In this document: piece by piece, positions 7,925 through 16,817 of the stretch
How the letters are laid out: each line of letters starts with the position of its first letter
How positions within the stretch are numbered: the stretch's first letter is position 1
NCBI RefSeq assembly: GCF_026341125.1
Contig: NZ_JAPEOR010000001.1
Coordinates: 3,410,001-3,474,000 of the forward strand
DNA length: 64,000 nucleotides
Source: Streptomyces sp. NBC_01142
Lineage (GTDB): Bacteria > Actinomycetota > Actinomycetes > Streptomycetales > Streptomycetaceae
Direction of reading: 5' to 3'
Made by a program: the position numbers and the translations under genes
The notes under the pieces: model-generated
The model's database searches: none
The model's input: only the letters and a program-made list of their open reading frames with translations
Told to the model about the DNA's origin: nothing

Positions 7925-9221
7925 ACAAGGCGATCAGCGTCAGCGAGTTCGCCGGGCAGCTCCTGGACGCGTCCCTTCCCGACGGCTTCCCGCTCACCGG
8001 GGTGATGGCGATCGACTCCACCGACTACGAGACGTGGGCGCGGCGCCGGGCCTGGACCCCCCAGCCCGACGTCGCCACAGACAACCTCCCGGTCACGGAC
8101 ACATCGCCGCCGAGCCGCAAGCGTCCGCCGAACGAGCCCGGCTGGCTGTGCACCGGCGCCGACGGCCGACTCATGCACACCGTCGACCCCGACGCGCGCG
8201 AGGGATACCGCTCCGGCACCAACTCCGCACCCGGCAATGTCTTCTGCGGCTTCGATCTCCACCTCGCCGTCAACGCCCGCGCCCTCGGCGCACCCGAGGT
8301 GCCCTTCGTGATCACCGCCATGCACCTGGCAGCAGCCGGATCCCACAAAGGCGACGCCGGTGTTCACCTGATCGACCAGCACCTCAGCCGCCGTCCGCAC
8401 ACGGGCGAGGTCATCGCGGATCGCGGCTACTCCTTCTGCACCCCCGCCCGCTGGGCCTATCCCGTCCGCGCACGCGGCCTGGAGCCGGTCATCGACCTTC
8501 ACCCCCGGCAGCGCGGAACCCACCCCGGCCCTCTCCCCGGGACGGTCATCATCGACGGCACCCTGTTCACCGACGCCCTCCCGCACCCCCTGCGGGACCT
8601 GCCGGGCTTCCCGATCGGCATGCGCACGGACGAGAAGGGCAAGGTCCGTGACCGCTATGACCGACGCGCCGCTTACGCGTTCACCCCGCACAGCCGTCCC
8701 GACGCCGACGGCTACCAGCGCTTCAAAGGCCCCGCTGTCGCCGGACACCTGCGCTGCCCCAACCACCCCCGCTCCATGCGCCTGGCGCCACCCACCCCAC
8801 CAGCCCCTGCCGCCCCGGCACCGACTGCGCGTGTGGCAAGACCGTCACCCTGGGCCCGGACGTCATGGCGTGGACGCGCCAGCGCACCATCTGGGGCACC
8901 ACCGCCTGGGCCGCCGACTACGGACGCCGCTCCGCCGTCGAATCCGGAAACGCCGAGATCAAAACCCACCGCCTCCACATGGACCGCGGCTTCACCCGCG
9001 TCCTGGGCACCACCAAGAACAGCGTCCTCATCGCCTTCGCCCTCGCCGGCCTCAACCACACCCTCCTCCGCGCCTGGCACACCAAACGCGACCTCCCCGA
9101 CCCCTGGGCCAAACCCGCAGGCGAAGAAACGAACGACCGCACACTTCCCGGGCCACGCAAACGCGCCCGCCGCCGCGCAACCAGCCTCACCGCGCTCATC
9201 GAAGGCGCTCCACCCGGCTGA
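7925..9221 (+). pseudogene. DDE transposase-like gene, 5'-truncated and frameshifted
   Basis: The frame reads LDKAISVSEFAGQLLD directly after the kinase stop with no start codon. It then shows VMAIDSTDYETWARRRAW, a region GYRSGTNSAPGNVFCGFDLH, and VIADRGYSF. Near 8,790-8,815, in a C-rich run, the protein continues in the next frame (TDCACGKTVTL, then GTTAWAADYGRRSAVESGNAEIKTH) to a stop at 9219-9221. The three segments carry D, D and E in the order of a DDE nuclease and match an actinobacterial family I recall as annotated 'transposase' or 'hypothetical'. The missing N-terminus plus one indel make it a pseudogene. Confidence 0.7.
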
Positions 9222-9411
9222 CCCTCCCGAAACCCCACCACCCTGTACGTTCGCGCCCGAGCTGGCTGCGCCATGCCTCCGTACCCCCAGACCGGGTACC
9301 AACGGCCCGGGGAAAACCGATCATCCCGCCAACTGCAGTGGGATGAAAAGGTAGAAGGCGGGCGTCAGGCTCGTCAGCCCGACTCCGCCGAACAAGATCC
9401 CGAACACAGAA

Positions 9412-9449
9412 AGAACTCCTAGCCCGGACGAGTCCGGGCTAGGAGTTCT
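9412..9449 (-). terminator. Terminator of tRNA-fMet
   Basis: Two perfect 18-bp arms (9412-9429 and 9432-9449) with a two-base centre. Read on the minus strand the stem is followed by TTTCTG. It sits 38 bases after the 3' end of the minus-strand tRNA and is the strongest rho-independent terminator in this part of the window. Confidence 0.85.
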
Positions 9450-9487
9450 GTAAAGCCAAGTGGGGTATTTGTGTGAACTACCCAGAG

Positions 9488-9561
9488 TAGCGGGGACAGG
9501 ATTTGAACCTGCGACCTCTGGGTTATGAGCCCAGCGAGCTACCGAGCTGCTCCACCCCGCG
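9488..9561 (-). tRNA. Initiator tRNA-Met (CAT)
   Basis: A 74-nt cloverleaf on the minus strand. The acceptor is CGCGGGG paired with CCCCGCT, leaving a C1-T72 mismatch as expected for an initiator. The D arm is GAGCAGCTCGGTAGCTC, the anticodon stem CTGGG/CCCAG carries loop CTCATAA (anticodon CAT), and the T arm contains GGTTCAAATCC. Three consecutive G-C pairs at the base of the anticodon stem, an initiator hallmark, are present. CCA is not encoded. Accessory DNA lies on its 3' side. Confidence 0.95.
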
Positions 9562-9825
9562 TCGGTAAGGCCACTCTACGGCACAAGGGCGCACGAGCCG
9601 AATCGGCCGTCCCGCCCGGCCGGGGACTCCTGCACCAGCAGTCGGCCGAAGTGATCCGTCGGGGTTCTGGCGGGCCCGAGGGTGGCGCGGCCGCGGGATG
9701 CCCTGGAGCTGGGGTGGAGCAGCCCGCGAAAAAGTTCTTCAGCTTCTCCCGCAGGCCCTGACATCATCAACGGGCCGGAATGGCATCCGATGAGTGCAAC
9801 AAGGCGCTCTCCCGACCAGGGAAGA

Positions 9826-10542
9826 GTGTCCGTGCACAGCGCCGTACGACGCGTCCTGATGTCCATTGTCCGGTCAGCCGCCGCCGCGGCCACCGCAGCG
9901 TGCAGCTCGGCGGCCACCCCCGTCACCGCAGAGTCCCAGCGCGCCCCCGGCCAGAAACCTCTGACCGCAGCGGAACTGACGGACGCTCTGCCCGTGGACG
10001 CCGACTTCCCCGGCTTCACTGCCGAACCACAGAGCATGTCTCTGCTGGAGGCAGAGGAGGTCGTCACGGTCGACAATGCCGCCTGCCGGCCGATCGCCGA
10101 CATGATGAGTGTGCATCCCAAGCGCCCCCGTGAGGCGATGGCCTGGGCCACGCTCAAGGCCAATGACGCGCCTCTCCGGGCAGCCCCCGGCAGCGTGACG
10201 CTCACCAGCCATGCCGACGACGACGCCCAGGTGTGGATGCGGGAGCTCGAGGACGCCTTGGCCAAGTGCAACAGGTTCACCGCCTCCTCCGAGCGGGGCT
10301 GGACGCACCGGTTCCAGGTAAAGCCACTGCCTTCGGTGACGGTGGGGGACGACTCCGTCGCCTACATCCTCACGAGCGTCCTCGCTCCTGGTGGGAAGGG
10401 CAATGTCATCACTGTCGTACGTACCGGAGGCACTTTCGCCACGTACCTCATGAACCAGGACGCAGATCGGCCCAGCGCCATACCGGCATCCATCGCGGGC
10501 CGTCAGCACAAGAAACTGCAACTCGCCGCGGCCGAGCACTGA
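9826..10542 (+). CDS. Predicted secreted protein or lipoprotein of unknown function
   Basis: A GTG at 9826 preceded by GGGAAGA gives a 238-residue protein. It starts with a basic stretch and a short hydrophobic Ala-rich run that ends at a cysteine (residue about 25, context TAACSS). This resembles a lipoprotein signal, but the usual Leu at -3 is missing, so anchoring is uncertain. The mature part has two further cysteines (NAACRP, ALAKCNRF) that could form a disulfide, and a beta-rich pattern (FQVKPLPSVTVGDDSVAYIL, VITVVRTGGTFATYL) like PknH/LpqN-type sensor or lipoprotein domains. The GTG at 9832 and an upstream ATG at 9790 are alternatives. No partner gene is evident. Confidence 0.6.
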   Translation: MSVHSAVRRVLMSIVRSAAAAATAACSSAATPVTAESQRAPGQKPLTAAELTDALPVDADFPGFTAEPQSMSLLEAEEVVTVDNAACRPIADMMSVHPKRPREAMAWATLKANDAPLRAAPGSVTLTSHADDDAQVWMRELEDALAKCNRFTASSERGWTHRFQVKPLPSVTVGDDSVAYILTSVLAPGGKGNVITVVRTGGTFATYLMNQDADRPSAIPASIAGRQHKKLQLAAAEH

Positions 10543-10679
10543 TCCGGCGGGCTCAGCCGGCCGGAAGCGGAGCGCGGCGGGGCAAGGCGAACCTTCACGG
10601 CACTGCATGCCGTTGGGTTCGGCAGCAGGGAATCCTGTCATGCCAACACCAGGTGTGCTCACGCCGAGGCTTCGCGCGA

Positions 10680-10945
10680 CGGACACCGGCGGGACTGGGA
10701 ACGCGATCCGGCCGCAACACTGGCTTCGCAAAGCCGCCTTTGAGGTCCTGCTCGACGTCTACGCTGACGGTGCCGTCCGCTGCCGCCTGGACATGGGCGG
10801 TGAGGTCGAGGTTCACCACCTTGCGCTTCGCTTCCCACTGCGACGTCCATTCACCGGGTGAGGCCGAGGAACTCGGAATCCGGCGTGAGGGCGGAGGAGC
10901 CGTCGTAGGAGAACTCGACCTCGGGTCCGGCTGCACATAACCCCC
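10680..10945 (-). pseudogene. Decayed unidentified gene with one frameshift
   Basis: On the minus strand one frame reads EVEFSYDGSSALTPDSEFL and meets a stop at 10853-10851. Dropping a single T there lets it continue in the next frame as EWTSQWEAKRKVVNLDLTAHV and ADGTVSVDVEQDLKGGF. The two pieces together have clear protein character, while each frame alone turns to Arg/Pro-rich noise. I do not recognise the family. It lies between the secreted protein and the IS1182 insertion, and the original terminator hairpin now split by the IS may have belonged to it or to a lost neighbour. Confidence 0.3.
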
Positions 10946-11087
10946 GACCGACGCCCCACTCCCGGCCGACGCCCCGGGATCGATCCGCAGGGGGCGAGTG
11001 GTCCAGCGCGACAACACAGGTGCAGGCCTGGCACACGGCTCCGGCGCCGTCGCCTGACGTCCCGCAACGGGAACCGAGCGCCCCCGC

Positions 11088-11098
11088 CCGGAAACCGG
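11088..11098. repeat. Target-site copy flanking the IS1182 element
   Basis: The 11-bp sequence ccggaaaccgg occurs immediately left of the element (11088-11098) and again immediately right of it (14418-14428). Removing the element and one copy restores a long hairpin (11078-11098 joined to 14429-14437) with a gcgcccccgc-type stem and an aaa loop, that is, a terminator. Insertion into palindromes is known for IS1182-family elements. Confidence 0.75.
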
Positions 11099-11127
11099 AC
11101 GCTGTTGGTAAATCCGGGGCCTGCGTG

Positions 11128-11170
11128 ACGACGGCCTGTACGACCCCGTTGGGGTGGTACAGGCCGTCGT
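11128..11170. terminator. Hairpin inside the left end of the IS1182 element
   Basis: Arms at 11128-11141 and 11157-11170 (acgacggcctgtac and its complement) form a perfect 14-bp stem around a smaller ccccgttgggg hairpin. It lies between the element end and the transposase GTG, where it would stop transcription entering from outside. Confidence 0.6.
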
Positions 11171-11190
11171 CGTGTTTCTGGGGTGGGTTC

Positions 11191-12632
11191 GTGTCGTTGC
11201 ATGGGGTGGAGTTGGCGGAGATTCCGGAGGAGACCGCGCGGGTGGCGCGTGCGGTGTTCCCGAAGGGCTGTCTGGCGATGCGGATGCGGGATGTGCTCGG
11301 GCCAGTCTTCGCTGATGCCCAGTTCGAGGGGTTGTTCCCGGTGCGGGGGCGTCCGGCGGTGTCGCCGGCCCGGCTGGCGCTGGTGTCGGTGTTGCAGTTC
11401 GCGGAGGGGCTGACCGACCGGCAGGCCGCGCACGCGGTCCGCTCGCGTCTGGACTGGAAGTACGCCCTGTCTCTGGAGCTCGCCGATACCGGGTTCGACT
11501 TCTCCGTGCTCAGCGAGTTCCGGGCCCGGCTGGCCGAGTCGGATGCGGACCGGGTGGTGTTCGACGCGGTGCTTCGGGCCGCTGGGGAGGCCGGGCTGGT
11601 CAAGGCGGGCAAGCGGCAGCGTACGGACGCCACCCATGTGCTGGCCGTGACCAGGGACCTGAGCCGGCTGGAGTTCGTGGTCGAGACGCTGCGAGCGGTG
11701 CTGAACCAGGTTGCTGAGGTGGCCGGGGAATGGCTGGTGACGGTGGCGGCGCCGGAGTGGTTCGACCGCTACTCGGCCCGGCCGGAGGACAGCCGTTTCC
11801 CGTCCCGATGGGCGGCACGTGTCGAGCACGGAGACCAGTGCGGGGCCGATGGCATGGTGCTGCTTAAGGCTGTCTGGTCGGTGTCGGCGCCGCCCAGCCT
11901 GCGGGCCCTCCCGGCCGTGGAGTTGCTGCGCCAGACCTGGGTGCAGCAGTTTTACCAGGCCGACGACGCCGTGCGCTGGCGGGAGCCGAAGAACACCCCG
12001 CCGGGCCTGATCCGCTTACGCACCCCGCACGAACCCGGGGCAAGGACCGGATCCAAGCGGGATCTGGGCTGGTCCGGCTACAAGGTCCACCTCAGCGAGA
12101 CCTGCGAGCCCGACGCACCGCACCTGATCACCCACATCCACACCACCCCGGCACCGGTCAGTGACATCGCTGTCCTGGAGGACATCCACACCGCGCTGGC
12201 CGAGCGTGAGCTCTTGCCGGACGAGCACCTGGTGGACGCCGGATACGTGGACGCCGAGCAGATCCACCACGCTCGCCGCGACCACGGCATTGACCTCGTC
12301 GGCCCTGTCGGGAAGGTGACCAACCGGAAACAGGCGGCCGGGGACTTCTTCGACAACACTCGCTTCACCATCGACTGGGACCAGCACACGGTCACCTGTC
12401 CCGGAGGCAAACAGAGCACTGTCTGGCGAGCGACCACCAGCCACCGGGGCACCCCCGTGACCCGGGTCAAGTTCCCGGCCAGAGAGTGCGGCCCCTGCGA
12501 GCTGAGGACGTCGTGCACCGACTCGCCCAAGGGACGCGCACTCACCTTCCGCCCCCAGGCCGAGCACGAGATCCTCCAACAGGCCCGGATCGAACAGGAC
12601 ACCGCGCTATGGCGACGACGCTACGGGCACCG
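11191..12632 (+). pseudogene. IS1182 transposase, 5' part
   Basis: A GTG at 11191 (after a G-rich site) starts the transposase VSLHGVELAEIPEETARVA. The N-terminal domain shows the IS1182 pattern FEGLFPVRGRPAVSPARLAL and LSEFRARLAE. The catalytic region includes KRQRTDATHVLA with the first Asp, DEHLVDAGYVDA with the second, and the zinc-type cluster ECGPCELRTSC downstream. About 480 residues are intact up to RRRYGHR, where the IS3-like element begins; the frame then reads a few foreign codons to a stop at 12669. The missing end is found at 14174-14386. Confidence 0.85.
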
Positions 12633-12704
12633 AGGTGTGTCTGAGTCTTTGAGCCAAGGTCAGGGTTAAATACCCAACCAGGACGTGACGGATATTGAGG
12701 ATTC

Positions 12705-13763
12705 TCAGTTCTGTTTCCGACGGTAGGCGATGCGGTGTTCGCGTGCCTGCTGGAGACCGTGGGCGCGGGCCGTTCGGATGGCGTCGGCGCGTCCGGTGTG
12801 CTCGTCGTCGGGGGTGACGTAGCCGAGCCCGGCGTGCAGGCGCACGGTGTTGTACTCGGTGTGGACCGCGTCGAGTTCGGCCTCGAGTTCGAAGGGGTCG
12901 CGGATCTTGGTCAGGTGTGGCCACTCGCCCTTGACGTGGCTGAACAGTGATTCGATCCAGGCCTGGTCGTTGGGGGTGTGAGGGCGTCCGAAGTGCTGGC
13001 CGATCAGGCAGGCGGCCATGAAGGTGCGGGTATCCGCGGAGCGCATCTGGGGGCCGTTGTCCGAGACCGCCAGCAGGACGGGCTGTTCGTCGGGCGGTGG
13101 CCCGGGGGCGGTGAGTTCGGCACGCATCCGGCGCTCGGCGAGGTGCCCGAGGTCCTCGGAATGCAGCGCGGACAGGAACGCGGTCTCGACCTGGAGGGAG
13201 GACTCCTGGGCGGAGACCAACGTGGTGATCCACTTGCGGCTCACCAGGTCCATGATTGCGAGAGCGCACCTGCGTGCTGCCGTGAAGTGCGTGAAGTCGT
13301 AGATCCAGATTGATCTCGGGCGCCAGAGCGCCCAGTCGGGAAACGGTTTCTTCTCGCGGTGTTCGCGTACCGGGCCGCCGGGCAGGCGGATGCCCTGGTC
13401 GTCCAGGACCCGCAGCACGGTGGATTCCGAGACGTGGACCCAGCCCAGGCGGGAGCCGCGGTGGGCGAGTTTGCGGTGCGAGCGGTCCGTGCCGCCCCAC
13501 TCCTCGGCGAGTTTGACGATTGCCTCGCGCTCGAAGTCCAGCAGCGCGTGCACCGCAACGTTCGGGCCGGCCGGGCTGTCCTCGAGCCGTCCCGCCACGC
13601 GGCGCTGCTGCCAGCGCAGCACCCGCATATGGTCGACGCCCAGTGTGTCGGCGGCATGGCGCACCGACCAGCCGGCCCGCCCTGCATGGTCGACCAGCTC
13701 CAGAAGCCCGGCCTTGATCTCCGCGTGCACGCGTGGCGCGACGGGGCCGGCGCTCAGGCCCAT
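12705..13763 (-). CDS. IS3-family transposase OrfB (rve integrase core)
   Basis: A 352-residue DDE integrase-core protein starting MGLSAGPVAP. It has the three catalytic acids in context: WIYDFTHF (first Asp), LLAVSDNGPQM (second Asp) and QAWIESLFSHVKGEWP (Glu 35 residues on). A winged N-terminal HTH precedes the core (AADTLGVDHMRVLRWQQRR). The ATG overlaps the orfA stop by ten bases. Upstream of it GGGAAAAGC would allow a -1 frameshift joining OrfA to OrfB into the active fusion, as is usual in IS3 elements. The gene looks intact. Confidence 0.85.
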   Translation of the reverse strand: MGLSAGPVAPRVHAEIKAGLLELVDHAGRAGWSVRHAADTLGVDHMRVLRWQQRRVAGRLEDSPAGPNVAVHALLDFEREAIVKLAEEWGGTDRSHRKLAHRGSRLGWVHVSESTVLRVLDDQGIRLPGGPVREHREKKPFPDWALWRPRSIWIYDFTHFTAARRCALAIMDLVSRKWITTLVSAQESSLQVETAFLSALHSEDLGHLAERRMRAELTAPGPPPDEQPVLLAVSDNGPQMRSADTRTFMAACLIGQHFGRPHTPNDQAWIESLFSHVKGEWPHLTKIRDPFELEAELDAVHTEYNTVRLHAGLGYVTPDDEHTGRADAIRTARAHGLQQAREHRIAYRRKQN

Positions 13764-14083
13764 CGTGCTTTTCCCTGCTGCAGATGGAGCGCGACTGCCT
13801 GCTCCGTGATGGTGGCCCGCAGCCGTTCCACCTCCGCGCGGGCCTCGGCCAGCGCGGCTTGCTCGACGGTCATGCCGGGCCGGCCCGGCACCGCGGCGGC
13901 GAACCCGTCGAGCACGCTCTGCTTCGCACACCGCAGCACTGCGATCACGGTGGAGCGGTCCACGCCCCAGCGTTCCGCGGCCTCGCGCTGCGTGTGCTGA
14001 CCGGTGAGCACCGCCACGAACATCTCGTACTTCTCCGACGGGGCCAGCCGCTTACGCGGCTTCCGGGGAGTAACTCCTGCCAT
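13754..14083 (-). CDS. IS3-family transposase OrfA (DNA-binding subunit)
   Basis: A 109-residue protein, MAGVTPRKPRKRLAPSEKYEMF, with a helix-turn-helix at residues about 20-55 (GQHTQREAAERWGVDRSTVIAVL) and a C-terminal coiled-coil/leucine-zipper stretch (AALAEARAEVERLRATITEQ). This is the standard layout of IS3/IS911 OrfA, which binds the element ends. It ends within the slippery region shared with orfB. Confidence 0.85.
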   Translation of the reverse strand: MAGVTPRKPRKRLAPSEKYEMFVAVLTGQHTQREAAERWGVDRSTVIAVLRCAKQSVLDGFAAAVPGRPGMTVEQAALAEARAEVERLRATITEQAVALHLQQGKARWA

Positions 14084-14173
14084 GATCGAAAACCTTCCAG
14101 ATCAAGGCCCGAAGGCCAGAGACCTGGCTGGGTGTTTCCTCACGATCTTGGCTCATTCACTCAGACGCATACC

Positions 14174-14386
14174 GGGCACCGTGCTGGGGTCGAGGGCACC
14201 ATCTCCCAAGGCGTCCAGGCGTTCGGCCTGCGCAGATCCCGCTACCGCGGCCTCGCCAAAACCCGGCTGCAACACCACTTCACCGGAGCCGCCATCAACC
14301 TCGCCCGCCTCGACGCCTGGCTCACCGGCAGACCCCTCGCCCGCACCCGTATCTCACCCTTCGCAGCACTCCGCCCCGCTGGATGA
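14174..14386 (+). pseudogene. IS1182 transposase, 3' part
   Basis: Immediately after the nested IS3-like element the frame resumes as GHRAGVEGTISQGVQAFGLR, then RYRGLAKTRLQHHF and ARLDAWLTGRPLARTR, ending in a stop at 14384-14386. This is the conserved C-terminus of IS1182 transposases, including the catalytic Glu in GVEGT. It joins in frame with the 5' part when one copy of the 9-bp repeat is removed. Confidence 0.85.
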
Positions 14387-14401
14387 GATCCAGCGGGGCG
14401 G
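14371..14401. terminator. Terminator at the right end of the IS1182 element
   Basis: Perfect 14-bp arms (14371-14384 and 14388-14401) with loop gag; the transposase stop codon lies in the stem and loop. It would end the transposase transcript and insulate the element. Confidence 0.75.
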
Positions 14402-14664
14402 AATTAACCAACAGCGTCCGGAAACCGGCGGGGGCGCTTGCGGCTCGTGGAACCGGAAGCTGATCACCGTGCTGACCCTGGTGCGAGAGGCCGAGACCTC
14501 GCCGGGGCGCCTGTCACGCATCGTGTCCAGGACGGGACACTCCGCACGCGCAACGTCGCCGTGATGTCCGAATAGTGAATGACAGGCAGAATTGCTAGGG
14601 AACTCGTCTGCCGTCGTGCGGACGGACTCAGCCGCCGCGTGTCTCGGGTGGAAGGGGACATCTG

Positions 14665-16749
14665 GTGCCATCGGTTCGGCCGGGGGGCGAGAAGGCTTCT
14701 GGTCCGCTCTGGTCCGAGCCAGGGACGCTGCTGGAGCACGTGGCCGTGGCAGTGTTCGGCATGGACGACGATGACCGGATCTGCTACTGGGGGCCCGGGG
14801 CGCAGAGCCTCTTCGGATACGAATCCGCGGTGGTGCTGTCCCAGCCGGCCGCGGCCCTTTTCCCCGATCCGCCCCGGGGTGCCCCGGAGGCGGCCCCGTG
14901 GCTGGCGGAGCAAGGCCGGACCCTGGGGTACTGGCGCGGCCGGCTGCCGGCGCGGCATCAAGACGGCACGGTCTTCGAATGCGGTTTCCGGGTTTTTCCC
15001 GTTACCGGCGCCAGGGGCGGTTCCGTGGTCATGGGCCTGGCGAGCAGGGGCGACGAGCTCGACCGGGTGAAATCCAACCTTGCCTTCCTCGACGCCCTCT
15101 TCGAGACCTGCCCCATCGGCCTGGTCATGCTCGACGAGGACTTGCGGTACGTCCACCTCAACCAGGCGCTCGCCGACATGGACGGCCTCCCGATCGAGGA
15201 TCACATCGGGCGGCACATGGAAGAATTCATGATCACGTCCGATGGCGGCGAGTACCAGCGCATGCTGCGAGGTGTGGCGGAGGGGGGCCGGCCCGTTGTG
15301 AGCACGCTGGTGGGCCTGCGCACGCCCGGTCATCCGGATCGTGACCAGGTGCGGTCGGTGAGTTTCTTCCCGCTGAGTCAGGCGGGCGACACGCGCCCCG
15401 GGCTGGGCGGGCTGCTGGTGGACGTGACCGACCGGGAGCAGGCCATTGTGGAAGCAACGGCCGGCCGGCAGCGGCTGGCTCTGCTGCACCGGGCAGCGGC
15501 CCGGATCGGCACCACCTTGGATGTGAACGTCACGGCCCGGGAGCTGGTCGACACCGCGGTTCCGGAATTCTCCGACGCGTCCGTCGTGGAGATCGTGGAG
15601 TGGATGGACGAGCCCGAGGTGTTCAACCCGGAACTGCCGCTGGTCACCCGCCGGATCGCCTCCGGTACGACACTGCCCCCGCCCGCCTTCGAACTCGTCA
15701 GCGGACTGGAGAGCGTGACGTATCCACCAGGTTCCAGCATCCACCAGATGCTGCGAACGGGCCGCCCGGTCTCCGTCCCCGTGAACGAGGAGTTCGTGAC
15801 CCGGACAGTACTGCACCAGGCTCGCGCCCAGCTATTGGTCGAAAGCGGTCTGTCGTGCATTCTCATCGCTCCGCTCATCGCCCGGGGCACGGTCCAGGGA
15901 ATCACCATGTTCGGCCGCTCCGCCGCCCGCCCGGCCTTCACCGAGCAGGACCTCAGCCTCGCCAGTGAACTCGCCTCCCGTGCTGCTCTGTGTCTGGACA
16001 ACGCACGTCTCTACAGCCAGGTCCAGACCATTGCGCTCACCCTCCAACGCGCGCTGCTCCCCAGCGCCCTGGCGACCAGCCCCTACGTGGACATCGCCCA
16101 CCGTTACCTCCCCGGCAGCCACATCACCGAGGTCGGCGGCGACTGGTACGACGTGATCAACCTGCCCGGCGACCAGGTGGCGATCGTCGTCGGCGACGTG
16201 ATGGGACATGGTGTGCTGGCCGCCGCAGCCATGGGCAGGCTGCGCATCACCACCAAGGCACTGGCTCGCCACAACCGGGAACCCGACGACCTGCTCACGG
16301 AGCTCGACGCCTGTGCACAGGAAGCGGGCATCGAACTGGCAACCTGCCTCTACATCCTCTACGACCCCACGACAGGCCGCGCTCGCATTGCCAACGCCGG
16401 TCACCCTCCACCCCTCGTACGCCATCCGGACGGCACGGTCGAAACCATCGGCGACGTACTGGGAGTCCCTCTCGGGGTCGGCGGTTTCCCGTTCCGTACG
16501 ACCGAGATCGACCTCCGCGAGGGCGCCACCCTTGCCATGTACACCGACGGTCTCATCGAAGCGCGCGGCCAGGACATCGAAGAAGGCATGGACGAGCTCC
16601 GCGCCCAACTGCACGGGACTTCAGGTCCGTTGGAAGCGACAGCGGACCGCATTCTTTCGAGCCTGTTGCCTGACCCGCCGACCGACGACACGGTGCTCGT
16701 CCTCGCCCGCGTCCGCCGCGCGCCTCCGCCTGGCCGACGCCAGGGGTGA
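14665..16749 (+). CDS. PAS-PAS-GAF-SpoIIE serine phosphatase
   Basis: A 694-residue cytoplasmic sensor phosphatase. The order is a PAS domain (about 25-125, FGMDDDDRICYWGPGAQSLFGY), a second PAS (about 140-255, LDALFETCPIGLVMLDEDLRY), a GAF domain (about 280-450) and a C-terminal PP2C/SpoIIE domain (about 460-680). The phosphatase motifs are visible: EVGGDWYDVI, VVGDVMGHGVLAAAAMGRLR, NAGHPPPLVR, AMYTDGLIEAR and TDDTVLVLAR. The metal-binding aspartates are all kept. Such proteins dephosphorylate anti-sigma-factor antagonists and are abundant in Streptomyces. There is no anti-sigma kinase domain and no partner gene beside it. The GTG at 14665 follows GGAAGGGG. Confidence 0.9.
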   Translation: MPSVRPGGEKASGPLWSEPGTLLEHVAVAVFGMDDDDRICYWGPGAQSLFGYESAVVLSQPAAALFPDPPRGAPEAAPWLAEQGRTLGYWRGRLPARHQDGTVFECGFRVFPVTGARGGSVVMGLASRGDELDRVKSNLAFLDALFETCPIGLVMLDEDLRYVHLNQALADMDGLPIEDHIGRHMEEFMITSDGGEYQRMLRGVAEGGRPVVSTLVGLRTPGHPDRDQVRSVSFFPLSQAGDTRPGLGGLLVDVTDREQAIVEATAGRQRLALLHRAAARIGTTLDVNVTARELVDTAVPEFSDASVVEIVEWMDEPEVFNPELPLVTRRIASGTTLPPPAFELVSGLESVTYPPGSSIHQMLRTGRPVSVPVNEEFVTRTVLHQARAQLLVESGLSCILIAPLIARGTVQGITMFGRSAARPAFTEQDLSLASELASRAALCLDNARLYSQVQTIALTLQRALLPSALATSPYVDIAHRYLPGSHITEVGGDWYDVINLPGDQVAIVVGDVMGHGVLAAAAMGRLRITTKALARHNREPDDLLTELDACAQEAGIELATCLYILYDPTTGRARIANAGHPPPLVRHPDGTVETIGDVLGVPLGVGGFPFRTTEIDLREGATLAMYTDGLIEARGQDIEEGMDELRAQLHGTSGPLEATADRILSSLLPDPPTDDTVLVLARVRRAPPPGRRQG

Positions 16750-16817
16750 CCGCGGCTCGATGCCCGTGCGACCTGCCTCGACGGGCCCGGCCCTCGACCT
16801 CCCGGGGCGAGCTGGAA

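Larger units (their letters stand above)
12633..14172 (-). mobile_element. IS3-family insertion sequence nested in the IS1182 transposase gene
   Basis: A 1.54-kb element. Its ends carry related inverted repeats: TGTGTCTGAGT at the left from 12636 and TGCGTCTGAGT read inward from 14169, with GAGCCAAG conserved a little further in on both sides. The flanks share a 9-bp direct repeat, cgggcaccg, at 12624-12632 and 14173-14181. Joining the flanks across one copy restores the IS1182 reading frame (YGHRAGVEGT). It encodes overlapping orfA and orfB on the minus strand. Confidence 0.8.
11099..14417 (+). mobile_element. IS1182-family insertion sequence, interrupted by an IS3-family element
   Basis: The element is bounded by inverted ends that start ACGCTGTTGGT (left, 11099 onward; right, reading back from 14417) and differ by one or two bases further in. 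Without the nested 1.54-kb insertion it would be about 1.77 kb, normal for IS1182 members carrying a single transposase gene. It has internal hairpins just inside each end (11128-11170 and 14371-14401) that would block read-through transcription. The transposase is split, so the element cannot move by itself. Confidence 0.85.

Noticed and set aside
14464..15816. 450-residue minus-strand frame across the SpoIIE phosphatase gene
   Set aside because: Arg/His/Gln-rich shadow of the GC-rich plus-strand gene, which has all PAS, GAF and PP2C motifs.
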